A stretch of 64,000 bases of DNA from Amycolatopsis japonica (GTDB taxonomy: Bacteria > Actinomycetota > Actinomycetes > Mycobacteriales > Pseudonocardiaceae), in the NCBI RefSeq assembly GCF_000732925.1, contig NZ_CP008953.1, forward strand, positions 2,666,001 to 2,730,000, in the 5' to 3' direction. Made by a program: the position numbers and the translations under genes. The notes under the pieces were generated by a model that saw nothing but the letters and a program-made list of their open reading frames with translations, did not search any database and was not told the DNA's origin. This document shows, in pieces, positions 17,287-25,045 of this stretch; position 1 is the first letter of the stretch; every line of letters starts with the position of its first letter.

Positions 17287-18123
17287 TCAGGGCATACCCC
17301 GGACGCGCGGGTTCAATCCCTGAAGGGCCAGCCAGGTTTCGTGTTGTTCCTCGGTCTTGGCCCACAGGGCGGCCAGCTCGTCGGCGCCGACGTCGTCCAG
17401 TGGGACCCGGAATTCCCGCAGTGTCCCGGCGAATTCGTCCAGAGAGGACAGGGTGTGGCGGTCTCCGTCGCCGCGTTTGACCGTGCGCGCGCGAAGGGCG
17501 AGCTCGCGGCCGTCGCGATGATGTTGCGCCACGAGCACCTTGGCGAACACGGAATCCGGTGATTTGGTCCGCGCGCGCTCGGCGAATTCGGCGATCTCGC
17601 GGGGTGCGGTGCGGAAGTCCCAGGAGTCGATCGCGCCGCCGGAATGGTGGTGCGCCCGCCAGGTCCCGCTGTCGAGACGTTCCATCCGGAACGTCAGTTC
17701 TCCTTGCCGGTGCGTGCCTTCCCGCAGGGGGAGCGGCTCGAGGAACGCGTCCCCGATCCCGGTGTCGGCGAGCCAGGACTCGCCGTCGACGTCGACCAGC
17801 AGGGCGATGTGGTTGCCCCATTGGCCTTCGCCGCGCGTCGAGCGCAGGACGGCGGCCTCCACGATGGTCACCGCGAATCCCACCGCCTTCAGCAAGAGAC
17901 CGAGCGCTCCGTTCATCTCGTAGCAGAGGCCGCCACGGCCGCGGCGCGCGAACTTGTCGGTCAACGCCTCCGGGGTGAGCAGGATCGGCCTGCCGAGCTG
18001 CACGTCGAGATTCTCGTAGGGGACTCGCAGCCGCCACGCGCGGTGCAGGTTCCGCAAGGTGGTCAGATCGGGCCGGACGGGCTCGCGGTACTCCAGCCGG
18101 TCGAGGAACGCGTCGATGGTCAT
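17287..18123 (-). CDS. nat: arylamine N-acetyltransferase
   Basis: A 278-residue NAT. The catalytic triad is complete: Cys67 in RGGLCYEMN, His105 in GNHIALL and Asp120 in LADTGIGD, and the N-terminal VPYENLDVQLGRP is a family hallmark. The enzyme moves acetyl groups from acetyl-CoA onto arylamines or hydrazines; in actinomycetes relatives also close amide bonds in ansamycins. It is the first gene of an apparent three-gene operon (NAT, FAD oxidoreductase, epimerase) and is divergent from a TetR gene with a strong operator at 18143-18175. Confidence 0.93.
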   Translation of the reverse strand: MTIDAFLDRLEYREPVRPDLTTLRNLHRAWRLRVPYENLDVQLGRPILLTPEALTDKFARRGRGGLCYEMNGALGLLLKAVGFAVTIVEAAVLRSTRGEGQWGNHIALLVDVDGESWLADTGIGDAFLEPLPLREGTHRQGELTFRMERLDSGTWRAHHHSGGAIDSWDFRTAPREIAEFAERARTKSPDSVFAKVLVAQHHRDGRELALRARTVKRGDGDRHTLSSLDEFAGTLREFRVPLDDVGADELAALWAKTEEQHETWLALQGLNPRVRGMP

Positions 18124-18142
18124 GGTTCTTCTCCTCCCAGTG

Positions 18143-18175
18143 ACTCCAAAGTTAGAGTAACTCTACTTTTGGAGT
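18143..18175. promoter_or_regulatory. candidate TetR operator between nat and its regulator
   Basis: Near-perfect palindrome: left arm ACTCCAAAGTTAGAGT (18143-18158) and right arm ACTCTACTTTTGGAGT (18160-18175), 14 of 16 positions complementary around one central base. It is unusually AT-rich for this DNA and lies 19 bases from the nat start codon and 20 from the TetR start codon, so it probably controls both. Confidence 0.75.
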
Positions 18176-18195
18176 TCATCCAGTATGCTGGCGTC

Positions 18196-18783
18196 ATGAC
18201 CGAACCGGCGGGCTTGCGCGAACGGAAGAAGCGGCGCACCCGGAAGACGTTGATCGAAACCGCGTATCGCCTCTTCGAGCGGCAGGGCTACGACGGGACG
18301 ACCACCGCCGAGATCGCCGCGGCCGCCGAGGTGTCCCCCGCGACGTTCTTCAATCACTTCGCCACGAAGGAGGACCTGGTCCTCACCGAAGACGGGTCAC
18401 GCATCCTGGACGCGGGGCTTGACGTGCTCATGGCGCGTGGGGCGGGCGAGACGCCGGCCGGGCTTCTGCGGCGGGCGATGCTGCGGATGCTGGCCGAGGC
18501 CGGAGCCGGGCTCCGTGATCCGGCGGGCGAACCGGAGCGGATCCGCCTGGAGCTGATCACGTCGGTGCCGTCGTTGCGCGCGACGATGCTGCAGCGGGCG
18601 TTCGACGCTCAGCAGCGGCTTTCGGCCGCGCTGTGCCGATCCTGCGAAGGCGAACTCGACGAGATCGACGCCGCGGCGATGGTCGGCGCGGTCACCGGCG
18701 CGATCTTCGCCGCCGGGCTGGCGGCACTCCGGCTCGGGACCCCGCTCGATGAGGCGATGCGGCGGGCGATCGAGCCGTCGTGA
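18196..18783 (+). CDS. TetR-family transcriptional regulator
   Basis: A 195-residue repressor. The N-terminal HTH is typical (LIETAYRLFERQGYDGTTT, then AEVSPATFFNHFATKEDL), and the remaining alpha-helical domain should bind a ligand. ATG 18196 is 72 bases from the divergent nat gene with a long palindrome between, so it most likely represses the nat operon and itself. An arylamine or aromatic ligand is a guess from the target. Its stop directly abuts the end of the converging gene at 18784. Confidence 0.9.
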   Translation: MTEPAGLRERKKRRTRKTLIETAYRLFERQGYDGTTTAEIAAAAEVSPATFFNHFATKEDLVLTEDGSRILDAGLDVLMARGAGETPAGLLRRAMLRMLAEAGAGLRDPAGEPERIRLELITSVPSLRATMLQRAFDAQQRLSAALCRSCEGELDEIDAAAMVGAVTGAIFAAGLAALRLGTPLDEAMRRAIEPS

Positions 18784-19833
18784 TCACGAACGGAGCCAGG
18801 CGATCCCGCGATAGGTGGAGCTGTCCGCGGCGAAGCCGTAGCCGATGATGACGGTCCCGCTCGTGTTGATGTGCTGGGCCACGATCGCCGTGAGCCCGGC
18901 AGGCGACGGGAGCGGGAGCGGTGTCGCGTCCGCGTCCCAGCGGACCGGCCGCACCGTGCCCTGGCCGGCGGATTCGCCGACGACCGTCCCGGCGTCGTCG
19001 ATGTCGAAACACGTGGTGGCGTCGTCCGACGGCAAGGGCCGGAGCACGGTGGGGCGTCCGTCGGGATCCCAGCGGGCGCAGGTGCCGCGCCGGTCCGGGG
19101 TCACGCCCCAGCCGATCGCGACACCGCGCCCGGTGATCCGGACGAGCTGGCCCGCGGAGAACTCCGGGTCACCGGTCAGCAGGACGGTGCCGCCGTCGCG
19201 GTTCCACACGACCCCGTCGCCGAGGATGGCGCCGGAGTCGGTGATCCCGCAGGCCGTCGCGCGGCGTGGCGGGGGCAGTTTGCTGATCTTCCCCTCGGCC
19301 GTCCAGCGCACCGCGGTCCGGCTGCCCGTGCCGTTCTTGGCCGAGCCGACGACCTCGTCCCATCCGTTCAGGTCGTGGCCTTGTGTCTCGCCGTCGCCGG
19401 GAAGGGCGGCGAGTTCGACGGCCTCACCGCCGGGTCCCCAGCGCAGCGCCCGCCACCGGTAGCCTGGCCACATCACGTTGCCCAGCACCGATCCGCGTGC
19501 GTTCACCCGGCACGCCGTGCCGGAGACCGCGCCGTCGGGGAGTTCGAGCGCGCACACCCGGCCGTCGGGCCGCCAGCACACCGGCCGGAGGTGCTCGCCG
19601 ACGTAGAGCGAGCCCACCACGAGTCCCGCGGCGTTGACGCTGATCGCGCGGCCGCCGGAACAGCCGTCGAGGATCGGAAAAGGCGTGGGGGCACCGTCGC
19701 CGTCCCACCACACCGGCCACGAACCCGACTCGCCCACGATCGTCCCCGCGTCGTTCACGCAGTACGCGCCGGTGCCCTCGCCTTCGGAGAGCGGCCGCAG
19801 ATCGACCGCCGTGAAGCCGGGTCCCTCGGGCAT
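18784..19833 (-). CDS. HAF-repeat beta-propeller-like protein
   Basis: About 349 residues made of repeats with the HAF-type motif (for example VNDAGTIVGESGSWPVWWDGDG, VNAAGLVVGSLYVGEHLRPVCW, ITDSGAILGDGVVWNRDGG, IDDAGTVVGES), six or seven copies some 45-50 residues apart, as in six- or seven-bladed propellers. The start is uncertain: ATG 19833 is taken; GTG 19845 is close by and the frame stays open to 19917. No convincing signal peptide follows from the chosen start. The family is often extracellular but has no defined biochemical role. It stands alone between converging and same-strand genes. Confidence 0.7.
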   Translation of the reverse strand: MPEGPGFTAVDLRPLSEGEGTGAYCVNDAGTIVGESGSWPVWWDGDGAPTPFPILDGCSGGRAISVNAAGLVVGSLYVGEHLRPVCWRPDGRVCALELPDGAVSGTACRVNARGSVLGNVMWPGYRWRALRWGPGGEAVELAALPGDGETQGHDLNGWDEVVGSAKNGTGSRTAVRWTAEGKISKLPPPRRATACGITDSGAILGDGVVWNRDGGTVLLTGDPEFSAGQLVRITGRGVAIGWGVTPDRRGTCARWDPDGRPTVLRPLPSDDATTCFDIDDAGTVVGESAGQGTVRPVRWDADATPLPLPSPAGLTAIVAQHINTSGTVIIGYGFAADSSTYRGIAWLRS

Positions 19834-19928
19834 CGGATCGGGCACGAGTGGGCAGCCTAGTGCGATAGCGCACGCGATGGGGAAACTTGCACTGACCGGG
19901 TGACAAGGGCGCTCCACAATGGACCTGG

Positions 19929-20885
19929 CTACGGAGTCAGCACGATCCTGCCGAACACCTCGCCGTCGTCCATCTTCCGGTGCGCCAGAACGGCTTTCTC
20001 CAGTGGCAGCAGCTCGTGCACCACGGAACGCAGTTCACCGCGCGCCGCCGCGGCGAACTGGTCCGCGCTCGCCGCGAGCCGATCCGGCTCGGGGATCGAG
20101 TCCGCGCTGAAGGCGGCGAACGACAAGGACTTCCGGAACGACGCCATCAGTTTCGCGCCGAAGTCCGACGGCGGCATTCCCGCGACCACGCCGACGGCGA
20201 CCAGGCGGCCGTTCGGATTCAGCCTGTCGAAGAAGGACGGCATGTCCACACCGGACACGACGTCGATGATCACGTCGTAACCCGCTGGGCCGTCGCCCGC
20301 GCCTGAGCGGTCGAGGACGTGGGTCGCGCCGAGTTCGCGCAGGCGGTCGCCGCGTTCGGACGAGGACGTCGTCACCGCCACGGCGCTCGCGCCACCGCTC
20401 GCGGCGAGCTGCACGGCCATGATCCCGATGCTGCCTGCCGCCCCGCGCACCAGCACCGATTCGCCCGCCGCGAAATGGGCGTGGGCGAGGGCGAACCAGG
20501 CCACCATGCCAGAAGTGCCGAGCGCCACCGCGTCGGCGGCGGGCAGGTTGTCGGGCAGGGGCACGACCTTCTCGGCCGGGATGGCGACTTGTTCCACGTA
20601 GCCGCCTGCCTCGCCGGTGAACGCCCAGACGCGCCGCCCGGCCCAGGCCGGATCGACACCGTCGCCGACCGCGGTGACGGTGCCCGCGACCTCGTTGCCG
20701 GGGATGTGCCCTTCCCGGAAACCGAAACCGGCGAGGGCGCCGCTCCGGATCACGGTGTCGACGCCGCCGACGCCGATCGCTTCCACGCCGATCAGCACTT
20801 CCCCCTCGGCGGGGACGGGGGAGGGGAGGTCGATCACGGCGAGGCCCTCGGGGGCGCCGAACATCCGGATCTCGACTGCGCGCAT
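19929..20885 (-). CDS. zinc-independent quinone oxidoreductase-like dehydrogenase (MDR)
   Basis: A 318-residue medium-chain dehydrogenase/reductase. It has the substrate-domain motif GHIPGNEVAGTVTAVGDGV and the NADPH-binding GAAGSIGIMAVQLA; the zinc-binding cysteine cluster is absent, as in quinone oxidoreductases. ATG 20885 follows GGAGA. It is divergent from a TetR gene with a palindrome between, so it is probably induced when that regulator binds an electrophile or quinone; that last step is inferred from the family. Confidence 0.9.
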   Translation of the reverse strand: MRAVEIRMFGAPEGLAVIDLPSPVPAEGEVLIGVEAIGVGGVDTVIRSGALAGFGFREGHIPGNEVAGTVTAVGDGVDPAWAGRRVWAFTGEAGGYVEQVAIPAEKVVPLPDNLPAADAVALGTSGMVAWFALAHAHFAAGESVLVRGAAGSIGIMAVQLAASGGASAVAVTTSSSERGDRLRELGATHVLDRSGAGDGPAGYDVIIDVVSGVDMPSFFDRLNPNGRLVAVGVVAGMPPSDFGAKLMASFRKSLSFAAFSADSIPEPDRLAASADQFAAAARGELRSVVHELLPLEKAVLAHRKMDDGEVFGRIVLTP

Positions 20886-20925
20886 TTTCGTCTCCTGGTC
20901 GTCGATCACTGCCGCGGCGGACGTT

Positions 20926-20945
20926 AACGGACGCCCCCGTCCGTT
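20926..20945. promoter_or_regulatory. candidate TetR operator (AACGGACG/CGTCCGTT)
   Basis: Perfect 8-bp inverted repeat AACGGACG (20926-20933) and CGTCCGTT (20938-20945) with a four-C spacer. It lies in the 69-base gap between the divergent dehydrogenase and TetR genes, ten bases before the TetR start region. Confidence 0.7.
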
Positions 20946-20954
20946 TCGGCTAAA

Positions 20955-21599
20955 GTGAGAGTGGTGACCGATCGTTTGCCTCGGATCCCGCGCTCCGACG
21001 CCCTGGACAACCGCGAACGCATTCTCGAAGCGGCTCGCGCGCTGTTCGCCACCGAAGGCCTGAACGTGCCGCTGAGGGAGGTCGCGCGCCGCGCCGAAGT
21101 CGGCCCCGCCACGCTGTACCGCCATTTCCCGACCAAGGAGATCCTGGCGACGGAGGCCTTCGCCGACCAGATGCGCGCCTGTCAGATCGTCGTGGACGAC
21201 GGGCTGGCCGACCCGGATCCGTGGCGTGGCTTCTGTTCCGTGATCGAGAAGATCTGCGAGCTGCACTCGCGCGACCGGGGTTTCACGGCCGCCTTCGTCT
21301 CGGCCTTCCCCAAGGCGATGGATTTCACCGCGGCCCGCGACCACGCGCTCAAGGCGATCGCCGAGCTGGCAAGCCGGGCCAAGGACGCCGGAAGACTGCG
21401 GCCCGACTTTGTCCTCGACGACCTGATCCTCATGCTCATGGCCAACAACGGGATCCAGGCCGCTTCGGCGGCCGCGCAGGTCGCGGCGTCCCGGCGGTTC
21501 GCCGCGCTCGTGATCCAGGCCTTCCGGGCCGTGCCGGAGCCGTCGCCGCTGCCGCCGGTGGCACGGCTCGCCCTGGTGTTGCCGGGCCTGACGCGCTGA
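20955..21599 (+). CDS. TetR-family transcriptional regulator
   Basis: A protein of up to 214 residues. The HTH domain is clear (NRERILEAARALFATEGLN, then VARRAEVGPATLYRHFPTKE), followed by a TetR C-terminal domain of the type seen in SbtR/YxaF-like regulators. Three in-frame GTG codons (20955, 20961, 20964) could start it; the longest is given. It probably represses the divergent MDR gene through the palindrome at 20926-20945. Confidence 0.88.
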   Translation: MRVVTDRLPRIPRSDALDNRERILEAARALFATEGLNVPLREVARRAEVGPATLYRHFPTKEILATEAFADQMRACQIVVDDGLADPDPWRGFCSVIEKICELHSRDRGFTAAFVSAFPKAMDFTAARDHALKAIAELASRAKDAGRLRPDFVLDDLILMLMANNGIQAASAAAQVAASRRFAALVIQAFRAVPEPSPLPPVARLALVLPGLTR

Positions 21600-21600
21600 G

Positions 21601-22242
21601 TCATCTCCGGCGGGCTTCGAGACCTTCCAGGATGAGGTCGAGCCCGTAGTCGAATTCGCTCGTGTGGTCGTAGTCCGGACGCTGGGCGTGGCCGGTGATC
21701 ACCTCGGCCAGATAAGGGAATTCGCCCGGCGGCAGATGTTCCAGGATGTCGTCCGCGACTTCCGCGATCTCCCCGCTCGCCGGGAGATTCGCCTCCTGCA
21801 GCACGAAACCGCCGATGTAGCTGTCGATGAGCGAGACCGCGTGCACCGCCATGGGAAGCGTGAATCCCGCCCGCCGAAGCACGCCCAAGACGGCGTCGTG
21901 GTGGCGCAGGGTCGCCGGCCCCGGATTCCGGCGGGAGTCCACGAGACCGAGTGCCCAGCTGTGCCGCGACAGCACCGCGCGTGCGGACGAAGCCCGTACG
22001 CGGATCGCCTCCCGCCAATCGCCGGTTTCGGCGCCGGGCAGTTCGATCGCGGCGAACACGACGTCGACGACGCCGTCGAGGATCGCGTCCTTGTTCGGCA
22101 CGTGGTGGTACAGCGACATGGCCTCGACGCCGAGATGCCGCGCGACGCGGCGCATCGTCATCGCCTCCACGCCGCCGCGGTCGGCGACTTCGATCGCGGC
22201 TTCCAGTACGCGTTCCCTGGTCAGTGATCGGCGAGGCGGCAC
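21601..22242 (-). CDS. TetR-family transcriptional regulator
   Basis: A 213-residue repressor with GTG start at 22242. HTH: RVLEAAIEVADRGGVEAMTM, then VARHLGVEAMSLYHHVPNKD. The rest follows the TetR_C layout with DYGLDLILEGLEAR near the end. It is divergent from the small F420-type reductase at 22305, with two matching palindromes between. Its 3' end nearly touches the previous TetR gene, converging from the other side. Confidence 0.9.
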   Translation of the reverse strand: MPPRRSLTRERVLEAAIEVADRGGVEAMTMRRVARHLGVEAMSLYHHVPNKDAILDGVVDVVFAAIELPGAETGDWREAIRVRASSARAVLSRHSWALGLVDSRRNPGPATLRHHDAVLGVLRRAGFTLPMAVHAVSLIDSYIGGFVLQEANLPASGEIAEVADDILEHLPPGEFPYLAEVITGHAQRPDYDHTSEFDYGLDLILEGLEARRR

Positions 22243-22251
22243 GTTGACAAC

Positions 22252-22284
22252 CTTACAGGCGTAAGCCAGCCTTACAGGTGTAAG
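22252..22284. promoter_or_regulatory. tandem TetR operators (CTTACAGG..GTAAG)
   Basis: Two copies of a 14-bp near-palindrome, CTTACAGGCGTAAG (22252-22265) and CTTACAGGTGTAAG (22271-22284), 19 bp centre to centre, between divergent TetR and reductase genes. The pair could bind two dimers side by side and shut off both promoters. Confidence 0.75.
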
Positions 22285-22304
22285 GCCATTGAGAGGAGAG
22301 CACG

Positions 22305-22664
22305 ATGCCGATGCCGAGATGGTGGGGACACGTCAACAAACGGGTCTTCAACCCCCGCGCGATCGCCGGCGGGAAGTACCCGGTGCTGATCCACGTCGGC
22401 CGCACCTCGGGAAAGACCCACCACACGCCGCTCGACGCGCATCCCGTCGACGGCGGCTACCTGTTCGTCCCGGTGTACGGCCCGGACGCGGACTGGGTGC
22501 GCAACATCTTGGCGGCACGGGAGGCGCGGCTTCGGATCGATGGACGGGAAGTGGCCCTCACCAGACCCCGGCTCGTCGGACCGGACGAGTTCCCCGACGG
22601 CGTGACGCGTCCGCCGAAACTCCTCCGCGTCACCACGTTCCTCCGGATGGACCTGAAACCCTGA
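22305..22664 (+). CDS. deazaflavin (F420)-dependent nitroreductase-family protein
   Basis: A 119-residue protein of the Ddn/FDOR group: MPRWWGHVNKRVFNPRAIAG at the start, then the split-barrel strands YPVLIHVGRTSGKTHHTPL and GYLFVPVYGPDADWVRNI, all family hallmarks. Such enzymes use reduced F420 to reduce nitro compounds, quinones or unsaturated ketones. ATG 22305 has GAGAGGAGAG upstream. The short N-terminus lacks the membrane-binding extension of Ddn itself. Regulation by the divergent TetR protein is suggested by the tandem palindromes. Confidence 0.85.
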   Translation: MPMPRWWGHVNKRVFNPRAIAGGKYPVLIHVGRTSGKTHHTPLDAHPVDGGYLFVPVYGPDADWVRNILAAREARLRIDGREVALTRPRLVGPDEFPDGVTRPPKLLRVTTFLRMDLKP

Positions 22665-22758
22665 GGAGATCCCTGTGCTCCATTAGTACCAGGGAGGGAG
22701 GCGACATCGTCCTCCAAGCCGATGCCCGGTATGCCCGCGGCTTCGTAGTTTTGCCGGT

Positions 22759-23916
22759 ATGAAACGCACTTCAGTGGTCATCGCCGTACTCTGCGCGGCA
22801 ACGCTCGTTTCCCCGGCCGTCGCGTCCGCGGCGCCACCCCTGCACCGGACACTGCAGCGCGACGCCGACACGCTCGTGGCGAACGGTTCTCCCGGCGTGC
22901 TCATGGAGGTGAGCACGGACAGGGGAAGCTTCAAGGTGCGCAGCGGTCACGGCGATCTGCGGACCAGGACCCCGATGCCGTGGAACGGCCACTTCCGGAT
23001 CGCCAGTTTCAGCAAGACCTTCCTGTCCGCGACGATGCTCCAGCTCGTCGGTGAGGGACGGCTTTCCCTGGAGGACACCGTGGACCGGTGGCTGCCGGGG
23101 GTGGTGAGCGGGAACGGCAACGACGGCAAGGCCATCACCATCCGGCAGTTGCTGCAACACACCAGCGGTCTGCACGACTACATGGCGGAACTCGACCTCT
23201 TCACCGAGAAAGGCTTCCTACGTCACCGTTTCGACGAGCTCAGCGCGACGGAGGCGGTGAAACTGGCGGTCGGCAAGCCGCCGGAGTTCGCGCCGGGGAG
23301 GAGCTGGGGCTACTCCAACACCAACTACGTGCTCGCCGGGCTGGTGACCGAGAAAGTGACCGGCCAGGACTGGCGGCGGGCGATCATCGACCGGATCGTC
23401 CGCCCGCTGGACCTGCGCGAGACCACCCTGCCCCATACGTCGCCGTTCATCCCCGCGCCGCACGCGCGCGGCTACGACCGGTTCGTCGTCGAGGGTTCGA
23501 ACCCGCCGCTGCTCGGACGGCGGGTGGACGTGACGCTGATGAACCCGTCGATGGGCGGGGGAGCGGACGGTTCGATCAACAGCACCACCGAGGACGGCAA
23601 CAAGTTCCTGCGGGCGCTGCTGGGCGGCAAGGTGCTCAAACCCGCCCTGCTGGCCGAAATGAAGAAGACCGTGCCCGCGCCGGGGCTCGGCGAGTACGGT
23701 CTCGGCCTCCAGAAGACGACCAGCTCCTGCGGCGCTTACTGGGGCCATGGCGGCTCGCTGCCCGGCTATCTGACGGGGAACGGCGTGACCGAAGACGGTA
23801 AGCGCAGCGTGATGGTCTCGCTGAACACCCTCACGCCGTACATCCCCGGTGCCCCGTTGCCGGAGGTGCATCCGGTCGAGCCGGTGATCGACCACGCCCT
23901 CTGCGGCCGCGCCTGA
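22759..23916 (+). CDS. secreted serine hydrolase (beta-lactamase/D,D-peptidase class C fold)
   Basis: A 385-residue secreted enzyme with a Sec signal peptide (1-25, ending ASAA). The class C active site is complete: Ser83-x-x-Lys86 (SFSK), Tyr185 in GYSNTNY and His330-Gly-Gly (WGHGGSLPGY). The family includes D,D-carboxypeptidases, esterases and beta-lactamase-like enzymes; the SFSK/YSN/HGG set and length best fit an R61-type D-Ala-D-Ala carboxypeptidase, but specificity cannot be proved. It is followed by a repeat-rich gap and a converging LysR gene. Confidence 0.9.
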   Translation: MKRTSVVIAVLCAATLVSPAVASAAPPLHRTLQRDADTLVANGSPGVLMEVSTDRGSFKVRSGHGDLRTRTPMPWNGHFRIASFSKTFLSATMLQLVGEGRLSLEDTVDRWLPGVVSGNGNDGKAITIRQLLQHTSGLHDYMAELDLFTEKGFLRHRFDELSATEAVKLAVGKPPEFAPGRSWGYSNTNYVLAGLVTEKVTGQDWRRAIIDRIVRPLDLRETTLPHTSPFIPAPHARGYDRFVVEGSNPPLLGRRVDVTLMNPSMGGGADGSINSTTEDGNKFLRALLGGKVLKPALLAEMKKTVPAPGLGEYGLGLQKTTSSCGAYWGHGGSLPGYLTGNGVTEDGKRSVMVSLNTLTPYIPGAPLPEVHPVEPVIDHALCGRA

Positions 23917-23957
23917 TCCGCCTCGTGAGTGGCGTGGTCGGCGCGGGTGAGTGACCG

Positions 23958-24008
23958 GGGTGAAGGCTCCCTTCGCCGCATTAGACGCGGCGAAGGGAGC
24001 CTTCACCC
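23958..24008. terminator. long repeat hairpin with ATTAGAC loop (family A)
   Basis: A perfect 22-bp stem. The left arm (23958-23979) starts GGGTGAAGGCTCCC and the right arm (23987-24008) ends GGGAGCCTTCACCC, with loop ATTAGAC. It lies between converging genes and probably stops transcription from both sides. A diverged copy with the same loop and right arm is at 55023-55071, and the 20 bases before both copies also match (GGCGCGGGTGAGTGACCGGG against GGCGCGGGCGAGTGGCCGGG). Confidence 0.8.
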
Positions 24009-24021
24009 GGCCACGGCCGAC

Positions 24022-24044
24022 GTTGCGAAAGCCACTTTCGCAAC
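24022..24044. repeat. palindrome of the CGAAAGCCACTTTCG family (family B)
   Basis: Perfect 10-bp arms GTTGCGAAAG (24022-24031) and CTTTCGCAAC (24035-24044) around CCA. The core CGAAAGCCACTTTCG recurs twice at 54931-54976. It adds a second hairpin just before the end of the LysR gene and may assist termination. Nearby CCACTCACGAG (24054-24064) is the third short element shared among these gaps. Confidence 0.65.
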
Positions 24045-24058
24045 CCCTGTCAGGCCAC

Positions 24059-24973
24059 TCACGAGCCCCAAGATCTCGCGGCCTCCACCAGTGCCTCGAC
24101 GCATTCCGCGACGGCAGGCCGCGTTTCCCCCTGCGGCTGCACGGCGTACAGCTGCCGGTGCAGGGCCGGTTCGAGCGGGGCGCACACGACGGTCGGCGGC
24201 GCGATCGTGGTGGCCATGCTCGGCACCAGCGTGACCGCGCCCAGCCCGGCGACGACGGCGAACTGCGTGCCGAAACCGCTGACCGTATGCCGCACGATCG
24301 GCTCGATCCCGCGTTCGCGCAGGGTCTGGCGGATCCAGGCGTTCGCCAGGGTCGGGCGCGCCCACGCGACCCAGATCTCCTCCGCGAGCTCCTCGGCGCG
24401 CACCGAATCCGCCCCGGCCAGCGGATGTCCGGCCGGGAGCACGATCATCGCCGAGTCGTCGCGCAGTTCGGTCCAGCGGGTGGCGGGTGGCCGGGTGAGC
24501 GGCAGGTTCTCCCAGCTTTCGACGACCACGACGTCGAAGACGCCGTCGGCCAGCGCGGGTAGGGCCACCTCGGGTTCGACCTCGTGCAGCCGCGCCTCGA
24601 TGCCGGGGTGGCGGACGGCGAGCCCGGTGAGCGCGGGCGTGATGAACGTGTGCACGCCCGAGGGAATCGCGCCGATCTCGACGACGCCGGTCGTCTCGCC
24701 GGTCAGGGAGTCCAGATCGGCGCGGGCGGCGCGGAGTTCGGCGAGCACCCGGTCCGAGCGCTGCGCCAGCAGCAGTCCCGCCGGGGTGAGCCGCACGCCG
24801 CGCCCGTGCCGCACGAGCAGCCCGGTGCCCGCCTCCCGTTCCAGTTTGGTCAGCTGCTGGGAGATCGCCGACGGCGTCACGTGCAGCAGCTCGGCCGCCG
24901 CGGCGAGCGATCCCCGCCGCCACACCGCGTGCAGCATCCGCAGCCGTTCCACATTGGACAGATCGCCACTCAT
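24059..24973 (-). CDS. LysR-family transcriptional regulator
   Basis: A 304-residue LTTR. N-terminal HTH: LRMLHAVWRRGSLAAAAELL, then HVTPSAISQQLTKLEREAG; effector domain from about 90 (VVEIGAIPSGVHTFITPALTG). It is divergent from the EamA exporter, with an LTTR-like inverted repeat at 24982-24999. Family and arrangement suggest it activates the exporter in response to a metabolite. Confidence 0.9.
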   Translation of the reverse strand: MSGDLSNVERLRMLHAVWRRGSLAAAAELLHVTPSAISQQLTKLEREAGTGLLVRHGRGVRLTPAGLLLAQRSDRVLAELRAARADLDSLTGETTGVVEIGAIPSGVHTFITPALTGLAVRHPGIEARLHEVEPEVALPALADGVFDVVVVESWENLPLTRPPATRWTELRDDSAMIVLPAGHPLAGADSVRAEELAEEIWVAWARPTLANAWIRQTLRERGIEPIVRHTVSGFGTQFAVVAGLGAVTLVPSMATTIAPPTVVCAPLEPALHRQLYAVQPQGETRPAVAECVEALVEAARSWGS

Positions 24974-24981
24974 TAGCCGAG

Positions 24982-24999
24982 CTTAACCCTCGGGGTAAG
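24982..24999. promoter_or_regulatory. candidate LysR operator
   Basis: Imperfect palindrome CTTAACCCTCGGGGTAAG (7 of 9 positions paired) in the 72-base gap between the LysR and EamA genes, nine bases from the LysR start codon. It has the CTTA/TAAG ends typical of LTTR boxes, though the inner spacing is 10 rather than 11. Confidence 0.45.
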
Positions 25000-25045
25000 A
25001 GGATCTCGCTGGTCCTCGCGGTCGTCGTGCGATCGAATCGAAGAC

